Of a DNA stretch of 64,000 nt, positions 22,925 to 34,931 are shown piece after piece. Position 1 is the first letter of the stretch. Each line of letters opens with the position of its first letter. The DNA is from Molossus alvarezi (lineage: Eukaryota; Chordata; Mammalia; Chiroptera; Molossidae). The notes beneath the pieces were generated by a model. That model ran no database searches. It worked only from the letters and a program-made list of their open reading frames with translations, and had not been told where the DNA came from. The stretch is from the NCBI GenBank assembly GCA_037176705.1, contig CM073899.1, forward strand, positions 4,712,001 to 4,776,000. Reading direction: 5' to 3'. The position numbers were made by a program, and so were the translations under genes.

Positions 22925-23327
22925 CTTCAGACCCACACCCCCAGTCCCATCTTGAGAAAACACTAGGCAAATACCACTTAAGACACATTCTATAAAAACA
23001 TCTCAGCAAGACAACTCGAAACTGTCAAAGTCACCAAAATCAAGAAAAATCTGAGATGCTGTCACCACCGCAGAGAGGAGCCAAGGCCACTTGACAATCA
23101 AGTGGAGAGTGGTGTCCTGGAGGGGTCCTGGAGCAGGACATCGCCCAGATACAAACTGAGCAAATCTGAAGGAGCGCATCGGTCTCGGACCCCAGCTGTG
23201 ACAAACCAAATGTGAGATGTTAATGATCAAGGAAAACTGTTCTAGGGAACAGAGTAACTAGCTGATTATCATCACAACTTTTGTGTACATCTACAGCTAT
23301 TCTAAAATAAAAATGCTATTTAAAAAA
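22925..23327 (+). mobile_element. Old L1M-type 3' UTR fragment
   Basis: The order of blocks matches old mammalian L1 3' UTRs: gagaaaacactaggcaaat, agacacattctataaaaac, actgtcaaagtcaccaaaa, tcaagaaaaatctgagatg, then gtggtgtcctggaggggtc. It ends with ctattctaaaataaaaatgc and an A run at 23,320. No open frame. Confidence 0.75.
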
Positions 23328-24093
23328 CAGAGAAAAGTATTCACACACACACACCAAGTAGTCAGAAAAAAGGGCTTTGCTGAGACCCCGTGATCCGTGT
23401 GGATCCCAGTAGAGGTTACATTTGAACCAATAAAAGATTTTCCAGCCTAAAAGCTAAGCTTTTCATTAACATCACAGCATTACTGTAAGTGAAGTCTTGA
23501 TGCATCCATGGGAGTTAAAAATAGTACATCTTTAGTTGTCAAACAATGAGCAGGAAGAAAAGGGCTCCTCGTTGAGGTTTGGTGTGTGGGCACTGAGCAC
23601 AGAACTCGCCCACACTCAGCCTCACCGAAGGGAGCCCCGTGTAGCGTGGGCTGCTGTTCTTTCTGAAAGCGGGGGGCCCCAATCACTTAGATGGCAATTT
23701 CTGCCGTCCTGGCTTCGGGGGAATTTCCTGCGCAGGCTCCTGCTTCATCTTCTCATCTATCCAGTGGTCACGCTCATCTCTCCTCTTGGTTGAACCTCAA
23801 GGTGGTCCCAGCTCATCTGCGTGCGTCTCTGCACCGGGTCCCTGATCTTATTCAAGCAGCATATCTCCTGGTTGAGGCTGGTGAATCCCCAGGCAGGATT
23901 TTAAACCCATTACTCTGTCTGCCCAATTCTATCTTGTAGAGATGAACACTTTCTAAGCCGAGTTTATAACCAGTGACAGTGGAAATACTTAAACAATAAG
24001 GGAAGAATGCTTGTATCCTTTCTTCATCAAAGACAGGATATGTTTGCATTTATAAAAGCAATTTTATTAGTTTACAAATGGCCTGTGTCAGAT
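23328..24093. other. Single-copy-looking sequence, nothing recognised
   Basis: Starts with a short CA run (23343-23354). No gene or repeat recognised. Confidence 0.55.
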
Positions 24094-24109
24094 AGGAATG
24101 AATCTTTTT

Positions 24110-24366
24110 TTTAATTTTTTTTTATCCTCACCCAAAGGTATTTTTTTGTTTTTTGTTCAGATAAAGTGGGAGGGAGAGAGAGGAAGAGAGATAAAGAGAG
24201 AGAAACATCGACATGAAAGGGACACATCGAGTGGTTGTCACCCGCACGACCCAACCAGGGCCGGGGACAAACTGCAACCGAGGCACATGCCCTTAGCGGG
24301 AACCGAACCCGGGTCTCTCTGGACCGCAGGCCGACGCTCTAACCGCTGAGCCAAACCGGCCAGGGC
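24110..24366 (-). mobile_element. Older bat SINE subfamily with GGTGAGGAT tail and perfect 16-bp TSD
   Basis: On the minus strand the head reads gccctggccggtttggctcag and the B-box region gggttcggttcccgctaagg, with the gttgcagtttgtccccggcc variant and a ggtgaggataaaaaaaaat tail. It is bounded by aggaatgaatcttttt at 24094-24109 and 24367-24382. It matches the copy at 3562-3845 more closely than the other SINEs here. Confidence 0.96.
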
Positions 24367-24382
24367 AGGAATGAATCTTTTT

Positions 24383-25340
24383 GGCTAAATCGATAAATGG
24401 GCTAATGTTCTTTCTTTCCAAAATTAAATAAATAAATAGAGGTCAGATGAATTTCCCATGACAACCTCCAACATCGAATGACCTAAATATATGGTCATGT
24501 GGCCTCCGGCTTGTTTTCTCTTTTACGTAGTCTGGCCAGGCCTAGGATTCTGACCTCTTTCCCACCCCAGAAAAGGAAGTCCCAAGACATTTAGAATATA
24601 ATGAACATGTCCCTGCATCTAAACCCGACCTTCCTGTGCCCACAGTCACAGCTCTAAATCCTACCTCCCCACCCCGGCCGCAGGCCAGGAGCCCCAGGAG
24701 ACTGTCCTCACTGACGCCGGCCCTGCGGCCCTGCCCCCACAGGCACCTGCTCCCCCGCCATCAGCACTGCAGCAGCTCCGGAGCCGCGGTGCAGGTCGGG
24801 GTGCAGGTCGGGGAGCGGGCACAGGGGCAGGGCCCTCGCACCACCAGTGTCTGGAAAGGTGGGCACACTGAGCCGGCAGGACCCAAGGGGTCTGTTTCCT
24901 ATATTTCTTCCTTTACTTCCTCATTTATGTAAAAAAATAAAACAGAGCTGAATGGCAGTAACAATAGTAAAGACAGATTTTATCCAGGATTGTTGCAAGA
25001 GAGGAGGAAGACCTCCGTGGAGCTGGGCGGAGTCTGGGTGTGGCGCAGGCACATGCGAAGAGGGGCCCGTGGACGGAGCGTCAGGGCTCTGCCTGAAGAC
25101 AGGCCAGGTGGCCAGAGATCACCTGACAGGTAGTGAGGAGGCACCAGATCAGACACAGAGGGAGGCGGTTCTTGCTAACTTGACTCAGCAGGGTTCTTGC
25201 TAAAACTGGATTTCACAAGCGAGGGACATATGGGCCCAGGGGACGGTTCAGGTACCTGATTAAAGTCTGGCCAAACAAAGACTCTGTCACTTACTCCATG
25301 GTTCTAAAGTAATCTCCTTTAGTGAAAAACTCCCCGATGT
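24383..25340. other. Single-copy-looking sequence, nothing recognised
   Basis: GC-rich at 24,640-24,880, including the direct repeat gtgcaggtcgggg at about 24790 and 24801. Confidence 0.5.
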
Positions 25341-25341
25341 T

Positions 25342-25625
25342 CAGGTATAAAGACCCCAGGTGCTCAGGTATAAAGACCCCAGGTGCTCAGGTATAAAGTC
25401 CCCAGGTGCTCAGGTATAAAGTTCCCAGGTGCTCAGGTATAAAGACCCCAGGTGCTCAGGTATAAAGACCCCAGGTGCTCAGGTATAAAGTCCCCAGGTG
25501 CTCAGGTATAAAGACCCCAGGTGCTCAGATATAAAGTCCCCAGGTGCTCAGGTATAAAGACCCCAGGTGCTCAGGTATAAAGTCCCCAGGTGCTCAGGTA
25601 TAAAGTCCCCAAGTGCTCAGGTATT
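25342..25625. repeat. Minisatellite, 23-bp unit with TATAAA, about 12 copies
   Basis: The unit is caggtataaag, then accccaggtgct (variants tccccaggtgct and ttcccaggtgct). Unit starts at 25342 and 25365 give the 23-bp period. Units differ mainly at one position (AGACCCC or AGTCCCC). Confidence 0.98.
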
Positions 25626-26649
25626 CCCCCAGGTGGGTCCGTGTTTTAAGCACCATTTCATTCCCAGGGCTCAGAGCTCAGGCCAGTGGTACCACATTCA
25701 GAAATGTTTGTTGAACTGTTGAACTCTTTCGGGGTGGAAACGCAATGGGAAATGTAAAAACCATCCCAGAAAGTGAGTCTATAAAAAATCACATGCTGGT
25801 TTAGTTTCTACCTGTTTTATTGGTACTAACAACTCAAAAATGACCTATGGGATTTAGGAACAAAATAAAACTCGAAGGAGACAGTAATCTGAAGCTGGCA
25901 CATTTCAAAGCGTGCCTTTTATTTCCTCGAGTAATGTCAGGCTGTAAAAAGATCATAGGAAGCTGGACTTACTGAAAGCAGCTAAATCTACCCTTAAATA
26001 TTAAACAATATTCAAGTCAACCATTAAAGGGGCTTTTTTTTTGGGGGGGGGAAGCTGGTAACCCTTGGGGACAGCTATTTAACTATGGTTATTTTGGTTC
26101 CACTGTGAGAGAATTGCTGAAATCAGATACACACACATCTTTCGTGTTGTTTCGCAAACCTCAGGTCGACGTCCTGAAGTCAGGCCCACCTCTGAAGGGA
26201 CCAAGCACCGAGGGCTCGCCCCCGTCCCGTGGTGCTCTCCGTAGATGACGGCAAGAAGCGAGCTGGGAACAGCATGTCTGAGAAAATAGCACCTGCCTAC
26301 TTCTAGCTGAATTCGGGCTTCCCTCTGCTCCACCCACCCCTGCCTGCCCGAGTTCCTAGGATAACAGAGAAACACAGAGGTTCGCTGTTGGCGCGGAGTC
26401 AGGGCGGGACTCCTGCAGGTCCTTCGCCCACAGCCGCTGGAGCCGAGCTCCCGTCCGCGGGGCCCGGTGGTTCTGCAGAAGGCCCTGGGAGAGTCTGTCC
26501 ACTCAGAGCCCTGTGCGGAGCTACTGGGTCCGTTTCTCCCATGTGGCCACAACCTCGGTTCTGTTTGCAGAGAAAGCCCTTGCAAACATTTCTGCCAGAT
26601 ATTTAATATGCATTGGATACTCTCAAATGACCTGTTTAATGGTTACTCG
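25626..26649. other. Single-copy-looking sequence with possible MIR end
   Basis: The block cattcagaaatgtttgttgaac at about 25,697 resembles the 3' end of MIR/L2 elements. G and T runs occur at about 26033-26049. No gene. Confidence 0.45.
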
Positions 26650-26840
26650 AACAGAATTAGTATTTTAGAGCTGAAAGGACTTTGCTGTCAACTACATGAG
26701 CTAAAATAAACTCATTTCAGATGATGAAACCAGGTCATGTGGAGTTAGACGACCTGCCCAGCAGTCTGCAGCTAGGGGCCTGAGATGGGAACCCGGTCCC
26801 CTGACGGTGACACAAGCACTGTCCGTACCACGTTCCGATC
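26650..26840 (+). mobile_element. MIR-like ancient SINE
   Basis: Block order matches MIR: ttttagagctgaaaggactt, ctcatttcagatgatgaaacc, gacctgcccagcagtctgc, then gatgggaacccggtcccctg. Strongly diverged. Confidence 0.6.
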
Positions 26841-28121
26841 ACCATCCCGTGCAGACTGATGGGAAACGTGAAGGAAGGCAGAGGCCGGACGCGTAACCTC
26901 TCTCCTAAGCTGAAGGAGCCCGGACATACTTATGATTGATGAGGATCAACCTGGCTTCTGAACTGTGCACAGACTCTGGTATGTCTTTCCCAAAAATTAA
27001 CAGAGATTGATCCACGGAAACTTGTTTCATCTACACATGCCTTCCAGAGGTCGGCAGACGTCCAAGATCCAGTCACCCCAGGCAGGCCTGATGCCGCCAT
27101 GCTGATAGGGCACATGGATAAAAACGCCACCTACAGACGACCAGGGGCAGCATCACTGTGTAATTTTAGTAAAATACAACATACGAGGTAAGGTTTCGAT
27201 GACTACAAATAGTTTGAGCATCCCCCATCAAAACTGCTCTGAACTTCTGCTTCCTCGTGTGTTCTTGGAAGTTGTTCAGTATTCTAGAGCATTGGGCCCT
27301 CTCTGGGCTCTCCCGCACCCCGGGGAGAGTCGCCTGTGCCACCAGGCGGGGTGGTGCTGGGGCTAAGACCATGCCACTGGCCCCAGACCCCTTCTCTACC
27401 TGTGTGTACAGATGTCCTTTCTGAGACTAAGTATCGACTCACACTCAGAGAAGAAAGAGCTGTTTCTTTTATGACCAATTTTATGGCTTTTTCTGAAAAG
27501 AAAGACAAACTGTGCACATTTCACAGTATTTGCCATCATCTTACTTCCGTCACACGCATGCACACACATGCATGCACACACGCACAGACACACACGTACA
27601 TCAGAAAGGCAGCAGTGTACACTCCTGACTGAGTCACTGGCTGGTCACCTCCTCAGCTGACACACGAATGCCAACATTTTACGACCTGCTTTGCTGGCTG
27701 GAAGCTTTCACTCGGTCACCAGAGCCGAGCGCCGTTGGTCCCCTCTCTCTCAGAACCTGTTTAAGCAATTCCGAATGTAAAATGCAGATGTTCTCAGAAT
27801 AAGAACCACCGAGTCACTGGAGTTCTGCAGAGACGCTGGCTCCGCCCTCAGAGGACCAGCCACTGTGCTCCGCACAACATGTCTTCCCACCTCCTCTCAC
27901 TCCAAATGCAATAACGTCGCCTTCTGAAATTTCACAACCAGTTGTCACTTCGCATCTTTTTAATGGCTTTCTTGGAACACTTATTAAGGCTGAGTTTGAT
28001 TCTGTTTCACTTGGACCAGTTAACTGAGTCATAGAACATTAAACTTAAGGACCGACACTCATGCAACACACACCCACAATGGCCCTCAGCCTGTCAGGTC
28101 CCAGGATGTCATAGGAAGACG
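26841..28121. other. Single-copy-looking sequence, no gene seen
   Basis: A CA-rich tract lies at 27,550-27,600 (cacgcatgcacacacatgc). Nothing else recognised. Confidence 0.5.
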
Positions 28122-28285
28122 GCCATGTACACATGGCAGCACACACCACGTACACGTGGCAGCACACACCACGTACACGTGGCAGCACACACCATGTATA
28201 CATGGCCACACACACTGTACACGTGGCCGCACATGCTGTGTACAGGTGATAGCACACGCCATGTACACATGGTAGCACAGGCCAT
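28122..28285. repeat. Minisatellite, 23-bp unit with interrupted palindrome, 7 copies
   Basis: The marker gtac recurs at 28127, 28150, 28173, 28196 (as gtat), 28217, 28240 and 28263. The centre of each unit is an interrupted palindrome such as cacgtacacgtg or ccatgtacacatgg. Three units contain the E-box CACGTG; others have decayed to catgtacacatg, which fits CpG loss. Confidence 0.95.
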
Positions 28286-28705
28286 GGGCCATGATCCCTG
28301 AAAACCTGACAAGGAAGAGAATGGAGGAGGAGCCACCCTCCCACCGCCATGTCTGCAGGACCCTGATGTATGTGCAACTCTGGTGGCTAACAGGGGGACA
28401 GAAACACAAACACGAGCAGTTGAATGTCGTTGGTAATCACTACTGACTGGCACGGGCAGGTGCAGGGTGGGGCAGCAGCAGGCTCACCGTTGTGAGTGGG
28501 TGACACCCAGAGTTTATCCTCATATTGTTATTGATTAATCACTGGATCAGTTTCAGGCCCGCCACCTGGAACCTGATTTGCCCCCGCCGCACTCCCCAGA
28601 GCTACAGGTGGAATCTTCCTGGTGTGCACAGCCTCTCGAGTCGACTGCTCGTGGGCCGGTGTCCGCACAGTACGCTTGTTCTAATCTTACTGTCACCTTG
28701 TTGCC
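28286..28705. other. Single-copy-looking sequence, nothing recognised
   Basis: No supported feature. Confidence 0.55.
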
Positions 28706-28835
28706 ATGGCTTCCTCTAGAACGTACGCTCAGGAGGACGGGGCTGTTTCTGCTGGTCACCAACACCAGGCCACACACAGAACAATGTCTGGCCCGTCATG
28801 TGCACTGAGTAAATATTTCTTCAACCGACAGAGGG
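28706..28835 (+). mobile_element. L2/MIR-type 3' end relic
   Basis: ctagaacgtacgctcaggag, gacggggctgtttctgctgg, cacacagaacaatgtctgg and gcactgagtaaatatttct follow the standard L2/MIR order (tgtaagctccttgagggcag, gcacagtgcctggcaca, gctcaataaatatttg). Confidence 0.7.
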
Positions 28836-30054
28836 AAGGGCACCCTGGCATCTCCTTTTCACACTTGCTCTGAGCGCCCGCCATGTGGGAGGCATGGGGG
28901 TGCAGACGAGGTCACTCCTGAGCCTCCTCCCGGAGCCACTGTTAGGCCGAAGGCAGCATGGGGGCCAGTGACCAGTGACGGCCCCTCTCCCCCTGAGGGA
29001 AACCCGCCCCCAGGCACAGAGGGCGGGCTGGTGGCGCGGAGTCCCAGGGCAGGGCTCCGCCTCCTTCCTGCTGGGACCAGGTGACACTCCTGTGGGCTAA
29101 CCGCATCCCTTTCATGCTGCCTGTGCCTTCGAGAAGAAAGATGCTTGGAAGGCAGCTCATGCTGCAGGCGGACGCCTGCCCGTCAGATCGGCAGCTGAGA
29201 GTTTTCAGCGTCAGACCTGGGACTCGCTGCCCAGAGTGAGAGGGGGTGGGCTGGGAGGTGCGGCGATTCCTGTCGAACCCACAGCAGGTCCCTGCCTGTC
29301 GCTCCGCCTCGGCCCTCCCTGTCCCTCCAGTCTCCAGCTTGAAGCCTCTGCAGAGCAGCCCCGAGTGAGCTCACTGGAGCCACAAGCCGGCCGCTCCAGG
29401 CCACTCACGGCCAAGACAACAGTCACACTCCTCATGGAGAACAGTCCTCATGAGTCTTGGCGCAGTGCGTGAAACGTGAGCCCACTCACAGTCCTGGCAG
29501 GGCCCCGAGGAGCTCTGACAACACCTGCCAGGAGGTGCCACTCGCTGCCCCTGGCGCGGACCCACGGCCCTCCCCCGACGTGCGCGTCCTAGTGACCTAA
29601 ACTGCCGGCGCTCTCCAAGGAGCACTGTCGCAGGGACACCCGGTGCTCGTGCCTGTGCAAGGACCACGCACCCGTCACAGGGGTGAAACAGGGAGACGCC
29701 GACAGACAAGATAACATGGAAAGTCATCGGCGGAGACCAAGGCCGGGCTGCTGCTCGCCCAGAAAGGGCCATGTGGCCTGATTGTCACAGCACACCCTCC
29801 CACGTCCTCTTCACCTCCACCCACTGCCCAGCCAGTCCCTGCAGAGAATCAGCGACCCCGCAACTAAGGGTTCTCCGGAGGGACCTCCTGGATCCCGACT
29901 CGGTCCTGGAGTGACACCCCCCCCCCCCCGGGCTCAGCAAAACGTAGCAGTCTTGATGGTGACCCGTGGAGATAGAACCATCTTATGTGGAATTCAAAGG
30001 AGACTACAGCTACATGACAGGTTCATATCAGGTCTTTTACAACGTGTACCTGTG
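28836..30054. other. GC-rich single-copy-looking sequence
   Basis: Dense overlapping frames on both strands, the longest being minus 29371-29772, with no domain recognised. An 11-bp or longer C run lies near 29,918. No gene supported. Confidence 0.5.
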
Positions 30055-30280
30055 TCTGGCCGGTGTGGCTCAGTGGTTGAGCATCAACCCTGCACCAAGA
30101 GGTCGCCGGTTTGATTCCCGGTCAGGACACATGCCCAGGTTGTGGGCCGATCCCCAGTGGGGGGCGTGCAGGAGGCGGCCTATCGATGTTCTCTCTCATC
30201 GATGTTTCTATCTCTCTCTCCCTCTCTCTTCCTCTCTAAAATCAATAAAGGGAAAATTTTTTTAAATAAATAAATAAAAA
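30055..30280 (+). mobile_element. Ves-type SINE
   Basis: Clean plus-strand copy close to the family type: ctggccggtgtggctcagtgg, caccaagaggtcgccggttt, gcgtgcaggaggcggcc, pyrimidine tract and aaaatcaataaaggg, ending in a (TAAA)n tail. Confidence 0.97.
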
Positions 30281-31903
30281 GGGGACCCGTTTTGTACATT
30301 TACGGACACTAGAATGACCCACCACAAGCAGGACTGCAAAGTCTTTACATGCTGCTTCCTTTCTCCGTCAGAATCAGCAGGTGGCGCCGCTCACTGTCCT
30401 CACGGATGAGGCGGGTGGGCTCCTGTTTCCACCAGGACTCAACACTGCGGGATGACGGGGCTTTGGAACCTGTCAGGGGACAGCATGGCGTCCCTGCCCC
30501 AAGTCACGTAGTCCAAACACAACTACAACAACGCTTTTCATGAATCTAGAACATCCAGTGTTGTGATTTCACTTCGATACTCCTCTAAAACGTGCCAGAC
30601 TCTGCTCTGCCTCCCGGGAGAAGGGAGGAAACGTGAGTGGCTGGGCAGGGCCCCAGAGCAGGGTCTAGAATCAGCGTATCTGACTGCAAACCACAGGGCC
30701 AGTTACGTAACTTAGAAGCAAAGTAAGGGAAATAACTGAGCATTAATGTACAGTTTGCAAAACCAGCTGTAGAAACTACACTGGATATTTCGAACACCCT
30801 ATTTTGTGCGTAAGGACAGAGGGTCGGAGAAGCCCTGCCAGCCTGGCCTCAGACGCAGCGCCCCAAGGAGGCGCCCCGTGAGGAGCCGCAGCACTGCGAA
30901 TGCGGGCGCAGGCCGGGGCTGCCCCACGCTGGCTCCAGGTCCGGCCGAGTCCGTTACATTAGAACACGGTCGTTACAGCGTGAAGGTTCCTAACTGGAAT
31001 GGCTGACCTGAGTTCGAAGCTTTTCCAGCTCCGAAAAGGTTTTCCTGGATTCAGATATTTCGATTCCATACGAACGCGTTGCTGAGTGCTTCCAAACACT
31101 CGGAAGTGTCAATAGGCATCTTCAAATCCAATTCTTCCCTGTACTGATTTAATAGCCACAAAGCTCCAATGCACATTCCGACTCTCCCAGAGGGCACCCA
31201 GCAGTGAAATGGATGGAGTGTCACCTTCGGCGATTCCTGAGGCTGACAAGACAGGAAGCGGGACAGGACGGACAGGACCGATACACGGACACCAAGCCAC
31301 AGAGAGCTTTGCACTGGCCCAGAAATTGGCTGAGAAGAGAACAGAGAGGAGGCCGGTGGCAGACGGCAAGGAGTTGTCTTCCCCGAGGTAGACGCCACAG
31401 CGGACACGGCAGTGAGCGGGCTCAGAGAGCCCGGGTGGGCGTGGTGAGGACTCGTACGGAGAACACTGAGAACACGCGTGTGCTCGCCACTGGGCACGGC
31501 TGAGTGAAAACAAACAGCCCAGGACATGCAGCTTCATCCCCGAAGCGTCACCGTAACTGTCACCTTCAACATCACGGTCACCAGCACTGCTAACATGTAC
31601 TACCCTTCCTGCGCAGAGACGCTTCCCACCCCACTGCACATACAGGCTCCTGGGCGCACGCACTGACCTTCGCGAGGACCAACTTGAGTCATCGCAGGGG
31701 TCGGGGAGCAAGCCCTCCGGGAGGTCAGGGCATGCTGGGCAGGGGGAGCCTGCGTGAGAGTCGGTGACGATGGAGGCAAAGCGAGGCCACCACCCAGCGC
31801 GTGTGCTTCCACCACGGCACGTGAGCCAGGGCACAGCTCAGCGGACCCTCAGATGGAGGCCTGTCCCAGAGGACAAGGACCAAACAGTCCTAACAGGAGC
31901 CGG
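30281..31903. other. Single-copy-looking sequence, no gene seen
   Basis: GC-rich from 30,800. A 241-codon minus frame (31109-31834) overlaps another minus frame and plus frames and shows no recognised domain. Confidence 0.5.
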
Positions 31904-32936
31904 GATCACCAGTCCTGCAGAGGCAGGGGCAGCATCACCAGTCCTACAGAGCAGGGGCGGCATCACCAGTCCTACACAGGGAGGGGCGGCATCACCAGTC
32001 CTACAGAGGCAGGGGCGGCATCACCAGTCCTACAGAGGGGCCGGCATCACCAGTCCTACACAGGGAGGGGCAGCATCACCAGTCCTACAGAGGGGCCGGC
32101 ATCACCAGTCCTACACAGGGAGGGGCGGCATCACCAGTCCTACAGAGGGGCCGGCATCACCAGTCCTACAGAGGCAGGGGCGGCATCACCAGTCCTACAC
32201 AGGGAGGGCGGCACACCAGTCCTACAGAGGCAGGGGCGGCATCACCAGTCCTACAGAGGGGCCGGCATCACCAGTCCTACAGAGGCAGGGGCGGCATCAC
32301 CAGTCCTACAGAGGCAGGGGCGGCATCACCAGTCCTACAGAGGCAGGGGTGGCATCACCAGTCCTACAGAGGCAGGGGCGGCATCACCAGTCCTACAGAG
32401 GCAGGGGCGGCATCACCAGTCCTACAGAGGCAGGGGTGGCATCACCAGTCCTACAGAGGCAGGGGTGGCATCACCAGTCCTACAGAGGCAGGGGCGGCAT
32501 CACCAGTCCTACAGAGGGGCCGGCATCACCAGTCCTACAGAGGCAGGGGCGGCATCACCAGTCCTACAGAGGCAGGGGCGGCATCACCAGTCCTACAGAG
32601 GCAGGGGCGGCATCACCAGTCCTACAGAGGCAGGGGTGGCATCACCAGTCCTACAGAGGCAGGGGCGGCATCACCAGTCCTACAGAGGCAGGGGTGGCAT
32701 CACCAGTCCTACAGAGGCAGGGGCGGCATCACCAGTCCTACAGAGGCAGGGGCGGCATCACCAGTCCTACAGAGGGGCCGGCATCACCAGTCCTACAGAG
32801 GGAGGGGCCGGCATCACCAGTACTACAGAGGGAGGGGCCGGCATCACCAGTCCTACAGAGGCAGGGGCGGCATCACCAGTCCTACAGAGGGAGGGGCCGG
32901 CATCACCAGTCCTACACAGGGCCTGGCATCAGCAAT
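31904..32936. repeat. Minisatellite, 29-bp unit, about 36 copies
   Basis: The unit is catcaccagtcctacagagg followed by caggggcgg. Many copies are exactly 29 bp apart (for example starts at 32295 and 32324). Length variants have cagaggggccgg (26 bp) or cacagggaggggc. Within the array, GCGGC and GTGGC alternate as variants. Because 29 is not divisible by three, the array cycles through all frames, and none of the plus frames meets a stop, giving artefactual frames of up to 425 codons. Confidence 0.98.
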
Positions 32937-34931
32937 CCATGAAGGGAAACACCCTGTCTTTATGTCACAAAGATGAAAACCCCGTGAGAGTCATGACTCA
33001 CTCTACATTCGCCCAATTAACTAAATGTTAATTAGGTCACGTTTCATTCTTTCTGCTTCCCCGTTTAAAGAAAAGAATATTACATAATGATTTGGCTGAA
33101 TGTGCAAATCTCAGAGTCCATCGTAATACACTGAACTAGAAGACTTCTTTAATGTTGGCTAAACACTTGATAAGATTTTTCACCATAAAAGATTTCCCTT
33201 GTCTGTGTACTGACTATTGAAGAAGTTAGAACTTCTTAGTTACCCTCCGCGGTCACATGGGAGTGGGGTGCGTCTGCTCCAGGCCAGGCACATGCGCAGT
33301 ACAGGCCAACTAACTGGTCTGACGCCGCCAGAGTAACACTAAAGACGTTCAACTTTTACCTTTTAATTTTTCACTCCCATTTCAAAACATTTGGATTTTC
33401 GCATATGCGCAAAAGCCGTGAACAGCCCAGCAGCTCAATACTAATTACTTTGACGTGTCACCCCGATATATTTAATCTGTCACTATGCTCAGGAGTATTT
33501 CCTTCTAATCCCTTGATTTAGGAGTATTCTCTCCAGGCCTTTCCTGGAGAGACGCCTGCAGATCGGCCACACCCAGGAGCGCTGTGCGGGTAAAACTCTG
33601 TCAAGTGTTAGGCGGACGCTACCCCAGAGATCCCCGTGTCCTCCGGGGAGGGGCGGGAACCACAGTCCTTTCTCTCCGCGACCAGCACAGCTTCTCTGAG
33701 CCCAGGCAGGCGCTCCCACTGCTCTGAGACTCACGCTCCCCGGCCACAGCGCCTGTGGACTGACTGCACAGCGAGGAGCTGGCAACCACGGCCGGGAGCA
33801 TGGGCACGGCTGGCGTCTCGGGGTGCAGAAGGACATGGAATGAACCGCGGCCGCTGACAAGCCCGCGCTGGGTGAGACTCGCGAGGAGAGGGCAAGCTTC
33901 CGCCCACCTGAGCTCAACTCTGAGACCAGCTCAACACCACCACCGGGTCCCACATTGTCAGAACGTCCTCGGTGTGGGTTTTGAGAAACCACGCAAAGCG
34001 GGTCCATCCTGCTCGCTGGGAAGCAGTCTCCGCAGCACCGACGCTGGATGCGGTGCTATTGGAGGCATTCCTGAGAGCTTCCCGGCACTGAGCGGCCCTG
34101 GCCCCCAGTGGGCTGAGCACCGTGATGAGGAAGGCTTCCAGGGAGGGAGATGCACCTACTTCAGGACAGGAGCACACGCAGCACCTGTCAACTCACCATC
34201 CCTAAGCCACCGAAGAAGACAAGGTTCCCTGCGCCTGAAAGTCTGCCTGTGGCTGGCAGATGGCTGACATACCCAGAAACAAAGTCCAGAAAGGGCACGA
34301 GAATTGTCCTCCCTGACCCTTAAATCTGTTCCTCCTCCTGGTCTCACACTTTTCAACCATCCCCAGTGCAACAAAGTCCTGATGCCCCGTGTCAGCTGTC
34401 CATTCACCGCGACGCCCACTCACAGCCCAGGACAGGGGTCTGAGAGGTGTGGTCGTGATGGGTGCTGAGGCCCACCCACAGTGTGGACGTGTCAGGTCCT
34501 GTGACCTGGGAATGTCACAACGTTAGTGCCGCGATGACCTCAGGGGAGCTGCGTGCCCCCCAGGACCGTGAGGTGACGGGAAGCATAGGTGGGGGACACC
34601 AATCTCGGAAGAGCTCGGAGTCACACCGTCACCATGGAGCACCCATGGGTCTGCCTGAAGAAGTGACTCGGGCTCCAAGGGCCCCCGAGGGAGATGGTTC
34701 TGGATGGCTGGGGATTTAAAATGGGAGCATGAGGAGACATCAGTGCACCATTTGGAAAGGTTGCTGTTCTGACCGCAGAGGTAGAGCGAGGCGAGAATCG
34801 CCGTGGCCATTTAGTCATTTGGAAAAGATCACAAGATTTCAGAGAGCGCTCACAGGTCACAAAACAGCCCTTCTGCTTCTTCATTAAGTGGCCGTGGGAT
34901 GGACAGAGGAAGGCAAAGTCATCCTCAGAAT
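32937..34931. other. Single-copy-looking sequence, no gene seen
   Basis: AT-rich at 33,000-33,230 and 33,340-33,540, GC-rich from 33,580. Overlapping frames on both strands; nothing recognised. Confidence 0.5.

Noticed and set aside
25342..25625. CRISPR-like array of 23-bp repeats
   Set aside because: Units are directly tandem with no unique spacers, and the genome is mammalian. The same applies to the 29- and 40-bp arrays.
31754..33031. 425-codon frame over the 29-bp array
   Set aside because: Frame cycling in a stop-free tandem repeat; two overlapping frames give the same peptides.
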